A stretch of 53,880 bases of DNA. Source: an uncultured SAR86 cluster bacterium. Lineage in GTDB: Bacteria > Pseudomonadota > Gammaproteobacteria > Magnimaribacterales > TMED112. The translations under genes were made by a program, and so were the position numbers. Positions 43,911 to 53,243 of this stretch are shown here, in pieces. Within the stretch, counting starts at the first letter, position 1, and each line of letters starts with the position of its first letter. The stretch is taken from positions 1 to 53,880 of the forward strand of contig CACNDL010000006.1 of NCBI GenBank assembly GCA_902619265.1. Direction: 5' to 3'. The notes under the pieces are model-generated. The model had not been told where the DNA came from, ran no database searches, and saw only the letters and a list, made by a program, of their open reading frames with translations.

Positions 43911-45366
43911 ACAGATTTTAGATGTTGTTGCTTCAGTCTCCATAGAGAAAGGAGTTGATAAAACAATTATATTTCAAGCGCTTGAAGAGGCCATCGCAAG
44001 TGCAACTAAAAAATTAGTGGATGACGAAGCTAATATTGTTGTTGTGATCGACAAGACTACGGGTGAATACAAAACCTATAGAAAGTGGGACATCGTAAAA
44101 GAGATCGATGAAAGTGAGGTATTTCAAATACTTGAATCAGAACTTGATGGATACGAAGTTGAAGAAGATACAGCAACTAAAGAAATTGAAAACATAGATT
44201 TTGGAAGAATTTCAGCACAAGCCGCAAAACAAGTAATTATCCAAAAAGTAAGAGAAGCCGAAAGAAGCAAAATAACAAAAAAATACGAAAGTTTGGTGGG
44301 TGAAGTGATATCAGGCCAAGTAAAAAGAATAAATAGGGATTTTTTATTATTGGAAATTGAAGAGGATCTCAATGCTCAAATACCAAGAGATCAAATAATA
44401 CCTGGAGAAATTTTCAAATTAAATGATCGTGTGAGAGCAGTAATTAAAGAAATTGTAAGCACACCTAGAGGACCGCAGATAATTCTAAGCAGGACAGATG
44501 AAAGATTAGTGGTTCAGCTTTTTACACAAGAAGTGCCAGAAATCTCGGAAGGAACAATAGAAATTAAAGCAATCGCAAGAGATCCTGGTTATAGATCAAA
44601 AATTGCTGTCAAAACATATGATGGCCGAATTGATCCAGTAGGAGCATGTGTTGGAATGAGAGGGTCAAGAGTTCAAGCTGTTTCAAATGAGATCGGCAAT
44701 GAAAGAATAGACATATTTATACATAGCGATAATCCAGCTGAATTTGTAGTTAACTGTCTAGCTCCAGTCAAAATATACTCAATACTTGTCGATGAAAGAA
44801 CTTCAACACTCATCCTAGAAGTTGAAGAAGAAAACCAAGCCCAAATTATTGGAAAGAATGGTCAAAATTTAAGATTGATGACACATATGATTGGTTGGTC
44901 ATTCCAAGTTTTAAATAAAGAGCAGTTTAAAGAATATCAGGATTCAAGTTTAATTGAAAAATATGATGGACTAGCTAAAAGATTAGGTCTTAGTGACAAA
45001 GAAAAAGAGGGCATTGTTTCCAAAGAATTAGATAGTTTGGAAAAAATTGTCGACCTGGATGCAAAAACACTAGCTGAAATTTTTGCAAATGAAAAAAGAA
45101 CAACCGAACTATTAGATAAAGCGAATGAACTTTTGCTTCAAGACGCATTTAATGCAGATTTTAATGATCCTACTATGGAGGAGGATTTAGTTAATCTAAA
45201 TGGAATAACCAACGAAGTATTAAGTGCATTAAGCTCAAATAATATAAAAAAACTTGAAGATTTAGCAGAGATGTCTGTTGGAGAGTTGCAAGATATTTCA
45301 GAAACAATTTCTGAAAAAGAAGCTTCAGCTCTTATAATGGAGGCTAGAAAGCCATGGTTTGAGTAG
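43903..45366 (+). CDS. nusA: Transcription termination/antitermination factor NusA
   Basis: NusA binds RNA polymerase and modulates pausing, termination and antitermination. The N-terminal polymerase-binding domain covers about residues 1-125, followed by an S1 domain (VGEVISGQVKRINRDFLLLEIE). KH1 (GACVGMRGSRVQAVSNEIGNERIDI) and KH2 (AQIIGKNGQNLRLMTHMIGW) are next. The C-terminal part (about 350-487) contains the helical repeat region seen in proteobacteria. Length 487 aa is near E. coli (495). Its stop is followed by AGGAG for infB. Confidence 0.97.
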   Translation: MNKQILDVVASVSIEKGVDKTIIFQALEEAIASATKKLVDDEANIVVVIDKTTGEYKTYRKWDIVKEIDESEVFQILESELDGYEVEEDTATKEIENIDFGRISAQAAKQVIIQKVREAERSKITKKYESLVGEVISGQVKRINRDFLLLEIEEDLNAQIPRDQIIPGEIFKLNDRVRAVIKEIVSTPRGPQIILSRTDERLVVQLFTQEVPEISEGTIEIKAIARDPGYRSKIAVKTYDGRIDPVGACVGMRGSRVQAVSNEIGNERIDIFIHSDNPAEFVVNCLAPVKIYSILVDERTSTLILEVEEENQAQIIGKNGQNLRLMTHMIGWSFQVLNKEQFKEYQDSSLIEKYDGLAKRLGLSDKEKEGIVSKELDSLEKIVDLDAKTLAEIFANEKRTTELLDKANELLLQDAFNADFNDPTMEEDLVNLNGITNEVLSALSSNNIKKLEDLAEMSVGELQDISETISEKEASALIMEARKPWFE

Positions 45367-45379
45367 GAGATAGCGATTA

Positions 45380-47467
45380 ATGGATATATCTGTAAAAAAA
45401 CTTTCTGAAATTTTAAAGATAGATCCTAATGCTCTTCTCGAGAAAATGATCGCTGCAGGCTTGCCTCAAAAAGATATTGAAGATTCTGTATCTACCGAAG
45501 ATAAACAAACATTATTATCTTATATAAGAAGTTCTAAAGATTCTCCAGTCCAAGAAAAGAAAGTAGAAGTACCTAAAGAACTCTCACCAAAAAAAGCACC
45601 AAAAACTATAAAGGAAGAAAAACCTGAAAAAGAGATTAAAAAAGAAGTAAAAGTTCAATCTACTCAAGAAAAAAATAAAAACACTGAAACTAAAGAAAAG
45701 GTAAAAAAATCAGTAAATATTAACGGATCAATAAGAGTTAATGATCTTGCAAGAAAATTAGGAAAAAGAGGCAATGAAGTTGTAAAAAAACTTGTAGAGC
45801 TTGGTGAAATGGCTTCTTTAAATGATGAAGTTGATCAAGAAACAGCGGTCTTAGTCTCTGAGGAATTTGGGTTTGTAGTTAAATTTGAAGAGGAACAAAA
45901 ACTAACCGAAGAAGTTACTGATTATCCAAAAATTGAAAGCAATTATGTAGATGCTGAAAGCCCGCAAAGCAGACATTCTGTTGTGACAGTTATGGGTCAT
46001 GTTGATCATGGCAAAACTTCACTTCTTGATGCAATTAAATCTACTAACGTAGTTGATGGCGAGTCAGGTGGAATTACTCAACACATTGCTGCTTACGAGG
46101 TAAAAACAAAGTCTGGAAAGATTACCTTCATTGATACTCCTGGCCATGAAGCTTTCACAGCCATGAGAGCACGAGGTGCAAATACAACTGATATTGTCAT
46201 ATTAGTTGTTGCAGCAAATGATAGCGTTAAACCTCAAACAATTGAGGCTATAACACACGCAAAAGCGGCTGAAGTTCCAATCATTGTTGCTATTAATAAA
46301 ATTGATTTAGAAGCTGCAGATATCGATAAAGTTAAGGGTGATTTAGCAAAATATGAACTTGTCCCAGAAGATTGGGGAGGAAAAAATCAGATGATTCCTG
46401 TCTCTGCAATATCAAAAGAAGGCATTGACTCGCTTTTGGATGCAATTGAGCTTGAATCTGAATTGCTTGAACTCAAAGCACCAGTAAAAGGATTAGCAAC
46501 TGGTGTTGTATTGGAATCTGAACTAGATAGATTTAAAGGCCCTCTAGGAACATTTTTGGTGCAAAAAGGAGTCTTAAAGGTAGGAGATATCATTGTTGCT
46601 GCAGAGAAAAAAGGAAAGATAAAATCATTAATCAATAGCTCAGGCGAAGCAATAAAAGAAGCTGGACCATCAACTCCGGTAGAAGTATTAGGCCTTGAGG
46701 ATTGTGTTGCTGCTGGAGAAGTTTTTAATGTTATGGCATCTGAAAAAGACGCTCGCAATATCCTTGATCAAAGAAATGCATTTTTAAAAGAACGAGCAGA
46801 TAAGAATGTTATGACTTCACAATCTGCTTTTGATCTTTTAGATCAGGAAAAAATTAACAAATTAAGAATAATTATTAAATCTGATGTGGCGGGTACCAAT
46901 GAAGCAATTAATGCATCATTACTTAAAATTGGTAATGAGGAAGTAGACGTTGATATTGTAAGTTCAGGAGTTGGAGGTATAACAGAATCCGATGTAAATC
47001 TTGCAATAACCACAGGTGCAAGGATTTTTGGTTTTAATGTTCGATCAGATAATAAAGCAAAAAAACTGTTGGAAGAACAGGGCATAGAGGTGAATTACTA
47101 TAGTGTGATATACGATTTAATTGAAGATACCAAAAGATTGCTATCAGGCCTACTAAAACCGATTTACTCCGAAAAAATACTTGGTTTAGCAGAAGTTAAG
47201 GAAGTATTTAAATCACCAGAGTTTGGTTTAGTGGCTGGTTGTATGGTCACAGAAGGGCTAGTAAGGAGAGAAAAGCACGTGCGTGTATTGAGAGATAACG
47301 TTGTCATTCATGAAGGGGAACTAGATTCACTTCGAAGGTTCAAAGACGATGTGAAAGAAGTAAATAATGGCACCGAATGCGGAATTGGTATAAAAAATTA
47401 TTTAGACATAAAACCAGGTGACTTAATCGAAAATTTTGAACAAAAAGAAGAAAAGAGATCACTTTAA
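45380..47467 (+). CDS. infB: Translation initiation factor IF-2
   Basis: A GTPase that positions fMet-tRNA on the 30S subunit. There are two IF2-N-like domains: residues 1-50 ([19 protein letters not shown]) and about 115-170 ([20 protein letters not shown]). Between them is a Lys/Glu-rich linker. The G domain has GHVDHGKTS from residue 206, [16 protein letters not shown] and AINKIDL. Domains II, III and IV follow to the end. At 695 aa it is much shorter than E. coli IF2-alpha (890), because the N-terminal linker is compact. AGGAGA (45365-45370) gives a strong ribosome-binding site. Confidence 0.97.
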   Translation: MDISVKKLSEILKIDPNALLEKMIAAGLPQKDIEDSVSTEDKQTLLSYIRSSKDSPVQEKKVEVPKELSPKKAPKTIKEEKPEKEIKKEVKVQSTQEKNKNTETKEKVKKSVNINGSIRVNDLARKLGKRGNEVVKKLVELGEMASLNDEVDQETAVLVSEEFGFVVKFEEEQKLTEEVTDYPKIESNYVDAESPQSRHSVVTVMGHVDHGKTSLLDAIKSTNVVDGESGGITQHIAAYEVKTKSGKITFIDTPGHEAFTAMRARGANTTDIVILVVAANDSVKPQTIEAITHAKAAEVPIIVAINKIDLEAADIDKVKGDLAKYELVPEDWGGKNQMIPVSAISKEGIDSLLDAIELESELLELKAPVKGLATGVVLESELDRFKGPLGTFLVQKGVLKVGDIIVAAEKKGKIKSLINSSGEAIKEAGPSTPVEVLGLEDCVAAGEVFNVMASEKDARNILDQRNAFLKERADKNVMTSQSAFDLLDQEKINKLRIIIKSDVAGTNEAINASLLKIGNEEVDVDIVSSGVGGITESDVNLAITTGARIFGFNVRSDNKAKKLLEEQGIEVNYYSVIYDLIEDTKRLLSGLLKPIYSEKILGLAEVKEVFKSPEFGLVAGCMVTEGLVRREKHVRVLRDNVVIHEGELDSLRRFKDDVKEVNNGTECGIGIKNYLDIKPGDLIENFEQKEEKRSL

Positions 47468-47470
47468 CTA

Positions 47471-47806
47471 ATGGAAAAAGACAGAATAGTTAGGGTAAAT
47501 GATAACCTAAAAAAAGAAATTGCCTTTTTTATACAAAATTCAAGCCTCAGAGATAATTGTGGTTTTTTAAGTATCAACCACGTTGACACCTCACGAGATT
47601 TATCAGGTGCAAAAGTATTTTTTTCCACAATAAATTCTCAATTATCAAACAAAGATCTTCAAAAGTTTCTTAACGAAAATTCTTGGAAAATCAGAAAAGG
47701 TCTATCTGGAATTCTTCCTTTAAAAAAAGTTCCTGAGCTAAGGTTCATTTATGATGATCACATTGATAATGTGAGAAAGATAGATGATCTAATTGAGAAA
47801 TTATAA
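47471..47806 (+). CDS. rbfA: Ribosome-binding factor A
   Basis: RbfA is a KH-like 30S assembly and cold-adaptation factor. The 111-aa protein has RIVRVNDNLKKEIAFFIQNS at the start, a central DTSRDLSGAKVFFST segment and the C-terminal LKKVPELRFIYDDHIDNVRKIDDLI, which matches the family signature RxxPELxFxxDxSxxxxxxI. Length is slightly below E. coli (133), lacking the flexible tail. It sits between infB and truB with gaps of three and two bases. Confidence 0.95.
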   Translation: MEKDRIVRVNDNLKKEIAFFIQNSSLRDNCGFLSINHVDTSRDLSGAKVFFSTINSQLSNKDLQKFLNENSWKIRKGLSGILPLKKVPELRFIYDDHIDNVRKIDDLIEKL

Positions 47807-47808
47807 TC

Positions 47809-48705
47809 ATGAGTATTTTGCTGCTTAATAAAGAAAAAAACATGACATCTTTTTCTGCAATAAAACAAGCACAGAAAGAATTGGGCTTCAGTAAAGCAGG
47901 GCATGGGGGAACTCTTGATCCCTTAGCAACAGGCGTTTTACCAATTTTTTTTGATCAATCTACAAAGTTCCTACAATTCTTTAATTCCGAAACCAAGGAG
48001 TATGTTGCTGATTTCATATTTGGTATAAGCTCAAATACAGAGGATATAACAGGAATACTAACTTATGAAAAAGCAAAAAAAGAACCAAAAGAATCAGAAA
48101 TTAAAAATGCTTTAAAAAAATTTGAAGGTATTACTGAGCAAATTCCACCTAAATTTTCTGCCAAAAAAATCAACGGAGTTCCAATGTACAAATTGGCTAG
48201 AAAAGGACAGGATTTTGAACGCAAATCTCAAAAGATCAATATTTACAATATCGAACTCCTAGGGTATGAATACCCAAGATTCCAGATAAAAATTTCTTGT
48301 AGCAAAGGAACTTACATCAGAACTTTAGGTGTTGATATTGGAAAATCACTCGATCAATCGGTTTCGATGTGTGAATTGAAAAGAACAAAATTTGGTTCGT
48401 TGGGCTTAAATGAATCTGTCACATTAACTGAGTTAAAAAATTTGGACAAACAAGAAAAAATGCAGTATGTTAGGCGGGTTGAAGAAATTTTAATAGATAT
48501 CCCACAGGTAGAAATAAGATCTTCTGAAGTAACGAAATTTCAAAATGGGTGCCAAATTAAGGCAAGGGAAATAGAAGATACCGGAAAACATTTTATTTTT
48601 AACAAGAAAGAACTATTGGGATTAGGTGTAGTGGATGACAATTTAATGATTAATCCACTAAAGGTTTTAACGAAAGGAGAAAAAATTAGAAATGAGCTTA
48701 AGTAA
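47809..48705 (+). CDS. truB: tRNA pseudouridine-55 synthase
   Basis: TruB makes pseudouridine 55 in the T loop of all elongator tRNAs and acts as a tRNA chaperone. AGHGGTLDPLATGVLPI contains the catalytic Asp. ITEQIPPKFSAKKINGVPMYKLARKG is the conserved Y-containing motif (E. coli QxPPxYSALKxxGxxxYxxAR, with Phe replacing Tyr of YSA here). KISCSKGTYIRTLGVDIGKSL is the third motif. A PUA-like C-terminal domain fits residues about 230-298. Length 298 aa is near E. coli (314). It overlaps rpsO by 14 bases. Confidence 0.96.
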   Translation: MSILLLNKEKNMTSFSAIKQAQKELGFSKAGHGGTLDPLATGVLPIFFDQSTKFLQFFNSETKEYVADFIFGISSNTEDITGILTYEKAKKEPKESEIKNALKKFEGITEQIPPKFSAKKINGVPMYKLARKGQDFERKSQKINIYNIELLGYEYPRFQIKISCSKGTYIRTLGVDIGKSLDQSVSMCELKRTKFGSLGLNESVTLTELKNLDKQEKMQYVRRVEEILIDIPQVEIRSSEVTKFQNGCQIKAREIEDTGKHFIFNKKELLGLGVVDDNLMINPLKVLTKGEKIRNELK

Positions 48706-48961
48706 AGAACAAACTGAAGCAGTAATTAAAAAATTTGGTAAATCAGAAACAGATACAGGTTCTACATCTGTGCAAATTGCTTTATTAACAAAACGAATAG
48801 AAGAATTGCAGAGTCATTTTAAAGAACATAAAAAAGATAATCATTCTAGAACTGGGTTGTTACAAATCGTAAGTGACAGAAAAAAACTTTTAGCCTATCT
48901 AAAAAGCTCTGATTTAGCTGCTTATCAAAAGCTTGTAAAAGAATTAAATCTAAGAGACTAA
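48692..48961 (+). CDS. rpsO: 30S ribosomal protein S15
   Basis: S15 binds 16S rRNA helices 20-22 early in 30S assembly. The 89-aa product has the family pattern: FGKSETDTGSTSVQIALLTKRI, LQSHFKEHKKDNHSRTGLLQIVSDRKKLLAYLK and a C-terminal YQKLVKELNLRD. Length equals E. coli S15. The ATG is 14 bases inside truB. The two-base gap to pnp leaves no room for a separate pnp promoter or an RNase III hairpin like that between E. coli rpsO and pnp. Confidence 0.98.
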   Translation: MSLSKEQTEAVIKKFGKSETDTGSTSVQIALLTKRIEELQSHFKEHKKDNHSRTGLLQIVSDRKKLLAYLKSSDLAAYQKLVKELNLRD

Positions 48962-48963
48962 CT

Positions 48964-51030
48964 ATGAAAAATATTGTAAGAAAAGAGATCCCAATGGGAT
49001 CAAAAACACTTGTACTTGAAACAGGTAAAATCGCCCGACAGGCTACTGCCTCTGTAATCGCATCAATGGGTGGAACTATTGTTATGTGTGCTGTTGTCAC
49101 AAAACCTAGTGCGGAAGGGCGAGATTTCTTTCCCTTGAGTGTACACTACATGGAAAAAACTTATGCCGCTGGAAAGATACCAGGCGGATATTTCAAACGC
49201 GAAGGCAAACCAACTGAAATAGAAACTTTAACATCAAGATTAATCGATAGACCTTTAAGACCATTATTCCCGAATTTTTATGTAGACGAAGTCCAGGTAA
49301 ATTGCATGCTTTTATCGTTAGATAAAGATAATCCACCAGATGTAGTTGCTCTTATGGCTGCCTCTGCTGCTATGTCCATAGCCGACGTACCGTTTAAAGG
49401 ACCGATGGCTGCAGCAAGGGTAGGGTTTGTAAACGATGAGTATGTTCTAAATCCGTCATTCGCTGAAATGGATGAATCAGATCTTGATATGGTAGTAGCT
49501 GGTTCTGAAAGTGCTGTTTTAATGGTTGAATCAGATGCAAATGAATTAAGTGAAGATTTAATGATTGGAGCAATTCTTTATGGCCATCAAGAAATGAAAC
49601 CAGTTATTAAGCAAATAGATGAATTTGCAAAAGAAGTTCTTCCAGAAAAATCAGACTTTACAAATCCAAATGAAGAAGAAGAAAAGAAAATCTTTAGTGA
49701 AGTAAGTGAACAATGTACAGCTGGTCTTAGCGAAGCTTTTACAACAACTGACAAAAAAGAAAGGGGTGAAAAAATTTCATTAGTAAAAGAGGCTTTATTG
49801 GATGGGCTTGATGAAGAACTTCATAATTCTTATTTGAAACAATTTAAAGAAGTTGAAAAACATATCGTTAGAGAAAATATTTTGGGTGCGCAAAAAAGAA
49901 TTGATGGAAGAGATCTTACAGAAGTCAGAAATATAAGTGTCGAAACTAATTTCTTACCATCAGTACATGGTTCCGCATTATTTACCAGAGGGGAAACTCA
50001 AGCAATTGTTACAGCAACTCTTGGCTCAGGCAGAGATATTCAAACCGTTGATGCTCTAGCAGGTGAAATCAAAGATAATTTTATGCTTCATTATAATTTT
50101 CCGAGCTATAGTGTTGGTGAATTAGGTTTTCCAATGGGGCCTAAAAGAAGGGAGATTGGGCATGGAGCACTTGCAAAGAGATCGTTACAATTTGCTGTTC
50201 CAAGCGTAGAGGAATTTCCATATGCAATAAGAGTAGTTAGTGAAATTACAGAATCTAATGGTTCAAGCTCAATGGCATCTGTTTGTGGTGGAAGTTTAGC
50301 TATGATGGCAGCTGGCGTACCAATTAAAGAGAATATAGCTGGTGTTGCAATGGGGCTTGTCAAAGATGATAGTCGTTATGAAGTTTTGACGGATATTCTC
50401 GGTGATGAAGATCATTTAGGTGATATGGATTTTAAAGTCGCAGGAACAAAGAATGGTGTTTCAGGTCTTCAAATGGATATCAAAATTGAAGGCATAAATG
50501 AGGAGATCCTTGAAAAAGCGTTAATGCAGGCAAAAGAAGCAAGAATGCATATTTTGGGAGAAATGGATAAAGTTCTTGCCAAGCCAAATGAATTGACAGG
50601 TTTAGCACCTTATTTCTGTAAATTTAAAGTTCACAAAGATAAAGTTAAAGTTGTGATCGGTAAAGGCGGTTCAACAATTAAAGGATTGCAAGAAGAGTTT
50701 GGTGTTACTATCGAACTTCAAGATACAGGGGAAGTAAATGTATTTGGCGAAAATAAAGAAGTTGCTGAAGCTGCTAAAGAAAAAATTGAATTACTCTGTG
50801 CAGAACCTGAAGTTGGCAAAGATTACGATGCAGTTGTAGCTAAGATTATGGAGTTTGGGGCCTTCGTTACATTCATGCCTGGCAAAGACGGCCTGCTTCA
50901 TATATCTCAATTTAAAGAAGATTTTGATCAGTTAACTGACGTCATAAATGAAGGCGATAAGATTAGAGTAAAAGTAACTGAAATAAGAAGAGACGGAAAA
51001 ATTAAACTCGAGTTCTCAGACTCAGAATAG
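48964..51030 (+). CDS. pnp: Polyribonucleotide nucleotidyltransferase
   Basis: PNPase is a trimeric 3'-5' phosphorolytic exoribonuclease and degradosome component. Two RNase PH domains are visible: one begins KTLVLETGKIARQATASV and has YAAGKIPGGYFKREGKP. The second has RIDGRDLTEVRNISVE, LFTRGETQAIVTATLG and ESNGSSSMASVCGGSLAMM. KH (KVVIGKGGSTIKGLQEEFG) and S1 (GAFVTFMPGKDGLLHISQF) domains close the protein. Length 688 aa is near E. coli (711). The 3' end overlaps the convergent ctlX-like gene by nine bases. Confidence 0.98.
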   Translation: MKNIVRKEIPMGSKTLVLETGKIARQATASVIASMGGTIVMCAVVTKPSAEGRDFFPLSVHYMEKTYAAGKIPGGYFKREGKPTEIETLTSRLIDRPLRPLFPNFYVDEVQVNCMLLSLDKDNPPDVVALMAASAAMSIADVPFKGPMAAARVGFVNDEYVLNPSFAEMDESDLDMVVAGSESAVLMVESDANELSEDLMIGAILYGHQEMKPVIKQIDEFAKEVLPEKSDFTNPNEEEEKKIFSEVSEQCTAGLSEAFTTTDKKERGEKISLVKEALLDGLDEELHNSYLKQFKEVEKHIVRENILGAQKRIDGRDLTEVRNISVETNFLPSVHGSALFTRGETQAIVTATLGSGRDIQTVDALAGEIKDNFMLHYNFPSYSVGELGFPMGPKRREIGHGALAKRSLQFAVPSVEEFPYAIRVVSEITESNGSSSMASVCGGSLAMMAAGVPIKENIAGVAMGLVKDDSRYEVLTDILGDEDHLGDMDFKVAGTKNGVSGLQMDIKIEGINEEILEKALMQAKEARMHILGEMDKVLAKPNELTGLAPYFCKFKVHKDKVKVVIGKGGSTIKGLQEEFGVTIELQDTGEVNVFGENKEVAEAAKEKIELLCAEPEVGKDYDAVVAKIMEFGAFVTFMPGKDGLLHISQFKEDFDQLTDVINEGDKIRVKVTEIRRDGKIKLEFSDSE

Positions 51031-51921
51031 TTCAGCAAGCATACATCTTGCTGAGCCTCCTCCATATTTTTCTATGGTTGAGATATCAGCGTGCACGATC
51101 TTTTTAAAATGTTTTTCAATCTTATCCTTTTGAAGTTCTGTGTAAGCATTGAAAGCTGCAGTTGACATAGCCAATAACAAATTTCCATCTTTATCAGGTA
51201 TTTCCAAGCAGTTTCCACAAAAATTTAATAATTGTTCTTTCTTAATTTCAATTACATCATGGAATCTCTCAACTCTTTCTTTTACGAGATCTCTATATTC
51301 AGGCTTAATGACTTCATAGCATATTCCTATAGCAGTTGTGCCTACATACATTAAAACATCTGTATGATAGATCGGACTTCCAGTATGGCTTTCTGTTTCA
51401 AACATTACTAATTCATAATTATTTTCGTTGCACCATTCATTCGCTAATCCAGCATTTGCTCTGGGAGAGATCGTTAAATATACAATTCTATTAACTCGAT
51501 CAAAAACCATACTGCTCGTTGATTCTAAAAATATATTTCTACTTTCATGAGAGCTAAGATCGCGAGTCAGCTTATATTCTTCTGAAAGTTTTTCAATCAT
51601 CTTAGGCGTTTTTTCCTTTCTACGATTCTCTGCAAGCATACTAAAAATTTGAAATGTTTTATTTTCGAAGGTTATGAACCAATTTGGAAAAATGTGATCA
51701 GGACATTCTTTAGAACCTTTCATTGATAAAACAGATACTCCATTTTTAGTAAGAGCATTTTTAAAAGTATTAAATTCTTCTTTAGCTTGTTTCAAAATTT
51801 CATCAGTGCTGATTGAGTTATCATCAACCTGGTAATGATTGCTTGATGCAGTTTGAGGATTCATGAAAAATACTTCAGGCTCAACCATGAAAATTTTATT
51901 TGTGGATTGTTTGTCTTGCAT
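51022..51921 (-). CDS. ctlX: Citrulline hydrolase-like (CtlX-type) amidinotransferase-fold protein
   Basis: A pentein-fold protein of the amidinotransferase/arginine deiminase superfamily. MVEPEVFFMNPQTASSNHYQ at residues 12-31 is the CtlX-like start. Candidate active-site residues are D75 (CPDHIFPNWF), E133 (FLEST), H186 (YHTDVLMYVG) and C293 (GGGSARCMLAE), the Cys nucleophile near the end. CtlX in Francisella hydrolyses citrulline to ornithine, CO2 and ammonia. Adjacency to ornithine aminotransferase supports ornithine as product. A dimethylarginine or other guanidino substrate cannot be excluded. It converges on pnp with a 9-bp overlap. Confidence 0.82.
   Translation of the reverse strand: MQDKQSTNKIFMVEPEVFFMNPQTASSNHYQVDDNSISTDEILKQAKEEFNTFKNALTKNGVSVLSMKGSKECPDHIFPNWFITFENKTFQIFSMLAENRRKEKTPKMIEKLSEEYKLTRDLSSHESRNIFLESTSSMVFDRVNRIVYLTISPRANAGLANEWCNENNYELVMFETESHTGSPIYHTDVLMYVGTTAIGICYEVIKPEYRDLVKERVERFHDVIEIKKEQLLNFCGNCLEIPDKDGNLLLAMSTAAFNAYTELQKDKIEKHFKKIVHADISTIEKYGGGSARCMLAELF
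51032..51054. other. 8-bp hairpin at the pnp/ctlX convergent ends
   Basis: TCAGCAAG (51032-51039) and CTTGCTGA (51047-51054) form a perfect stem with a 7-nt loop, one base after the pnp stop. No T-run follows on either strand. On the minus strand it encodes the SARCMLAE segment that carries the predicted catalytic Cys of the ctlX-like protein. It may mark the 3' end of pnp mRNA. Confidence 0.45.
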
Positions 51922-51965
51922 TTTATAACTGGCAGTACAATTTTTTTGCTATTAGAATAACTCCA

Positions 51966-53231
51966 GTGGTAAATGATATTCAAAATAACTTAATAAAAAA
52001 AGAGTCAATTTTTGGGCCCGATAATTACAAACCTTTACCTGTTGTTTTATCAAAAGCAAAAGGAGTTTGGGCTTGGGATGTAAATGAAAAAAAATATCTT
52101 GATATGATGTCTGGATACTCTGCAGTAAGTCACGGACATGCACATCCAGAGCTACTGAGGGTTTTTCATGAACAATCTAGTAAATTATCGCTTACTTCCA
52201 GAGCATTCTATACAGATACTTTAGGACCATACCTTGAAACAATAACTAAGATGAGTGGTTTTGAAATGTGCTTACCTATGAATTCAGGTGCTGAAGCAGT
52301 TGAAACAGCTATAAAATCATCGAGAAGATGGGCTTACAGAACTAAAGGAGTTGAGCCTGGTAAAGCCGAAATAATAGTGGCTGAAGGAAATTTTCACGGA
52401 AGGACGACGACCATAATTAGTTTTTCAAGCGATGAAAATTCTAAAGATGATTTTGGACCTCATACACCTGGTTTTATTACTGTTAAATATGGATGTTCTA
52501 AATCAATTGAAACTGCAATTAATAAAAATACTGCTGCAGTTTTAATAGAGCCTATTCAAGGAGAAGGTGGAATAATAGTGCCACCCGATAATTATTTAAA
52601 TGAAGTTAGAGAAATTTGTACAAAACATAATGTTTTGATGCTTTTAGATGAAATTCAATCTGGTTTAGGAAGAACAGGAAAATTATTTGCATATCAACAC
52701 TCGTGCGGTGATTGTAATTGTGATGTAGGCTGTAATGAAGATCAACCAAAAGAATCTAAACCAGATGGTCTAATACTAGGAAAGGCACTAGGGGGAGGTT
52801 TTATGCCAGTATCATGCTTTCTCACATCAAAAGAAGTAATGCAGTGGATGGATCCTGGTTCACATGGCTCAACTTTTGGCGGCAATCCGCTAGCAGCAGC
52901 ACTAGCAAAAAGATCATTAGAATTGCTTGTTGAAGAAGATTTAATCGAAAATAGCAGAGCGATGGGTGATTACTTCAAGGAATGTTTGCTTAGTATGAAT
53001 TCTAAAATCATTAAAGAAATTAGAGGTAAAGGTTTATGGCTAGGTGTAGAAATTGATCCTAATTATGTTTCTGGGAAGGAGTTATCAAAAATGTGTTTAG
53101 AAGCAGGTATTTTATGTAAAGAGACACATGAAACAACCATTAGGTATGCTCCTCCATTGGTTATAACAAAAGAAGAGCTTGATTGGGGAATAGAAAAAAT
53201 TAAAGCAGTGTTCTCTAAGATAACTAGTTAG
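51966..53231 (+). CDS. rocD: Ornithine aminotransferase with Cys-rich insertion
   Basis: A PLP class III transaminase that converts ornithine and 2-oxoglutarate to glutamate semialdehyde and glutamate. ANYHPLP-like DNYKPLPVVLSKAKGVW, DMMSGYSAVSHGHAHPEL, SRAFYTDTLGP and NSGAEAVETAIKSSRRWAY match RocD/OAT strongly. LDEIQSGLGRTGK and LILGKALGGG, with the PLP Lys, follow. Between FAYQH and KPDGLILGK there is an extra stretch with CGDCNCDVGC (Cys 247, 250, 252, 256), absent from Bacillus RocD. The start is taken as GTG 51966, giving 421 aa, because conserved sequence begins soon after. No good Shine-Dalgarno is seen. It is divergent from ctlX. Confidence 0.94.
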   Translation: MVNDIQNNLIKKESIFGPDNYKPLPVVLSKAKGVWAWDVNEKKYLDMMSGYSAVSHGHAHPELLRVFHEQSSKLSLTSRAFYTDTLGPYLETITKMSGFEMCLPMNSGAEAVETAIKSSRRWAYRTKGVEPGKAEIIVAEGNFHGRTTTIISFSSDENSKDDFGPHTPGFITVKYGCSKSIETAINKNTAAVLIEPIQGEGGIIVPPDNYLNEVREICTKHNVLMLLDEIQSGLGRTGKLFAYQHSCGDCNCDVGCNEDQPKESKPDGLILGKALGGGFMPVSCFLTSKEVMQWMDPGSHGSTFGGNPLAAALAKRSLELLVEEDLIENSRAMGDYFKECLLSMNSKIIKEIRGKGLWLGVEIDPNYVSGKELSKMCLEAGILCKETHETTIRYAPPLVITKEELDWGIEKIKAVFSKITS

Positions 53232-53243
53232 AGCCATTTCTAA

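Noticed and set aside
45540-45720. Lys/Glu-rich low-complexity stretch as a sign of a broken infB
   Set aside because: IF-2 normally has a charged, variable linker between its N-terminal domains; the frame is continuous and all GTPase motifs follow.
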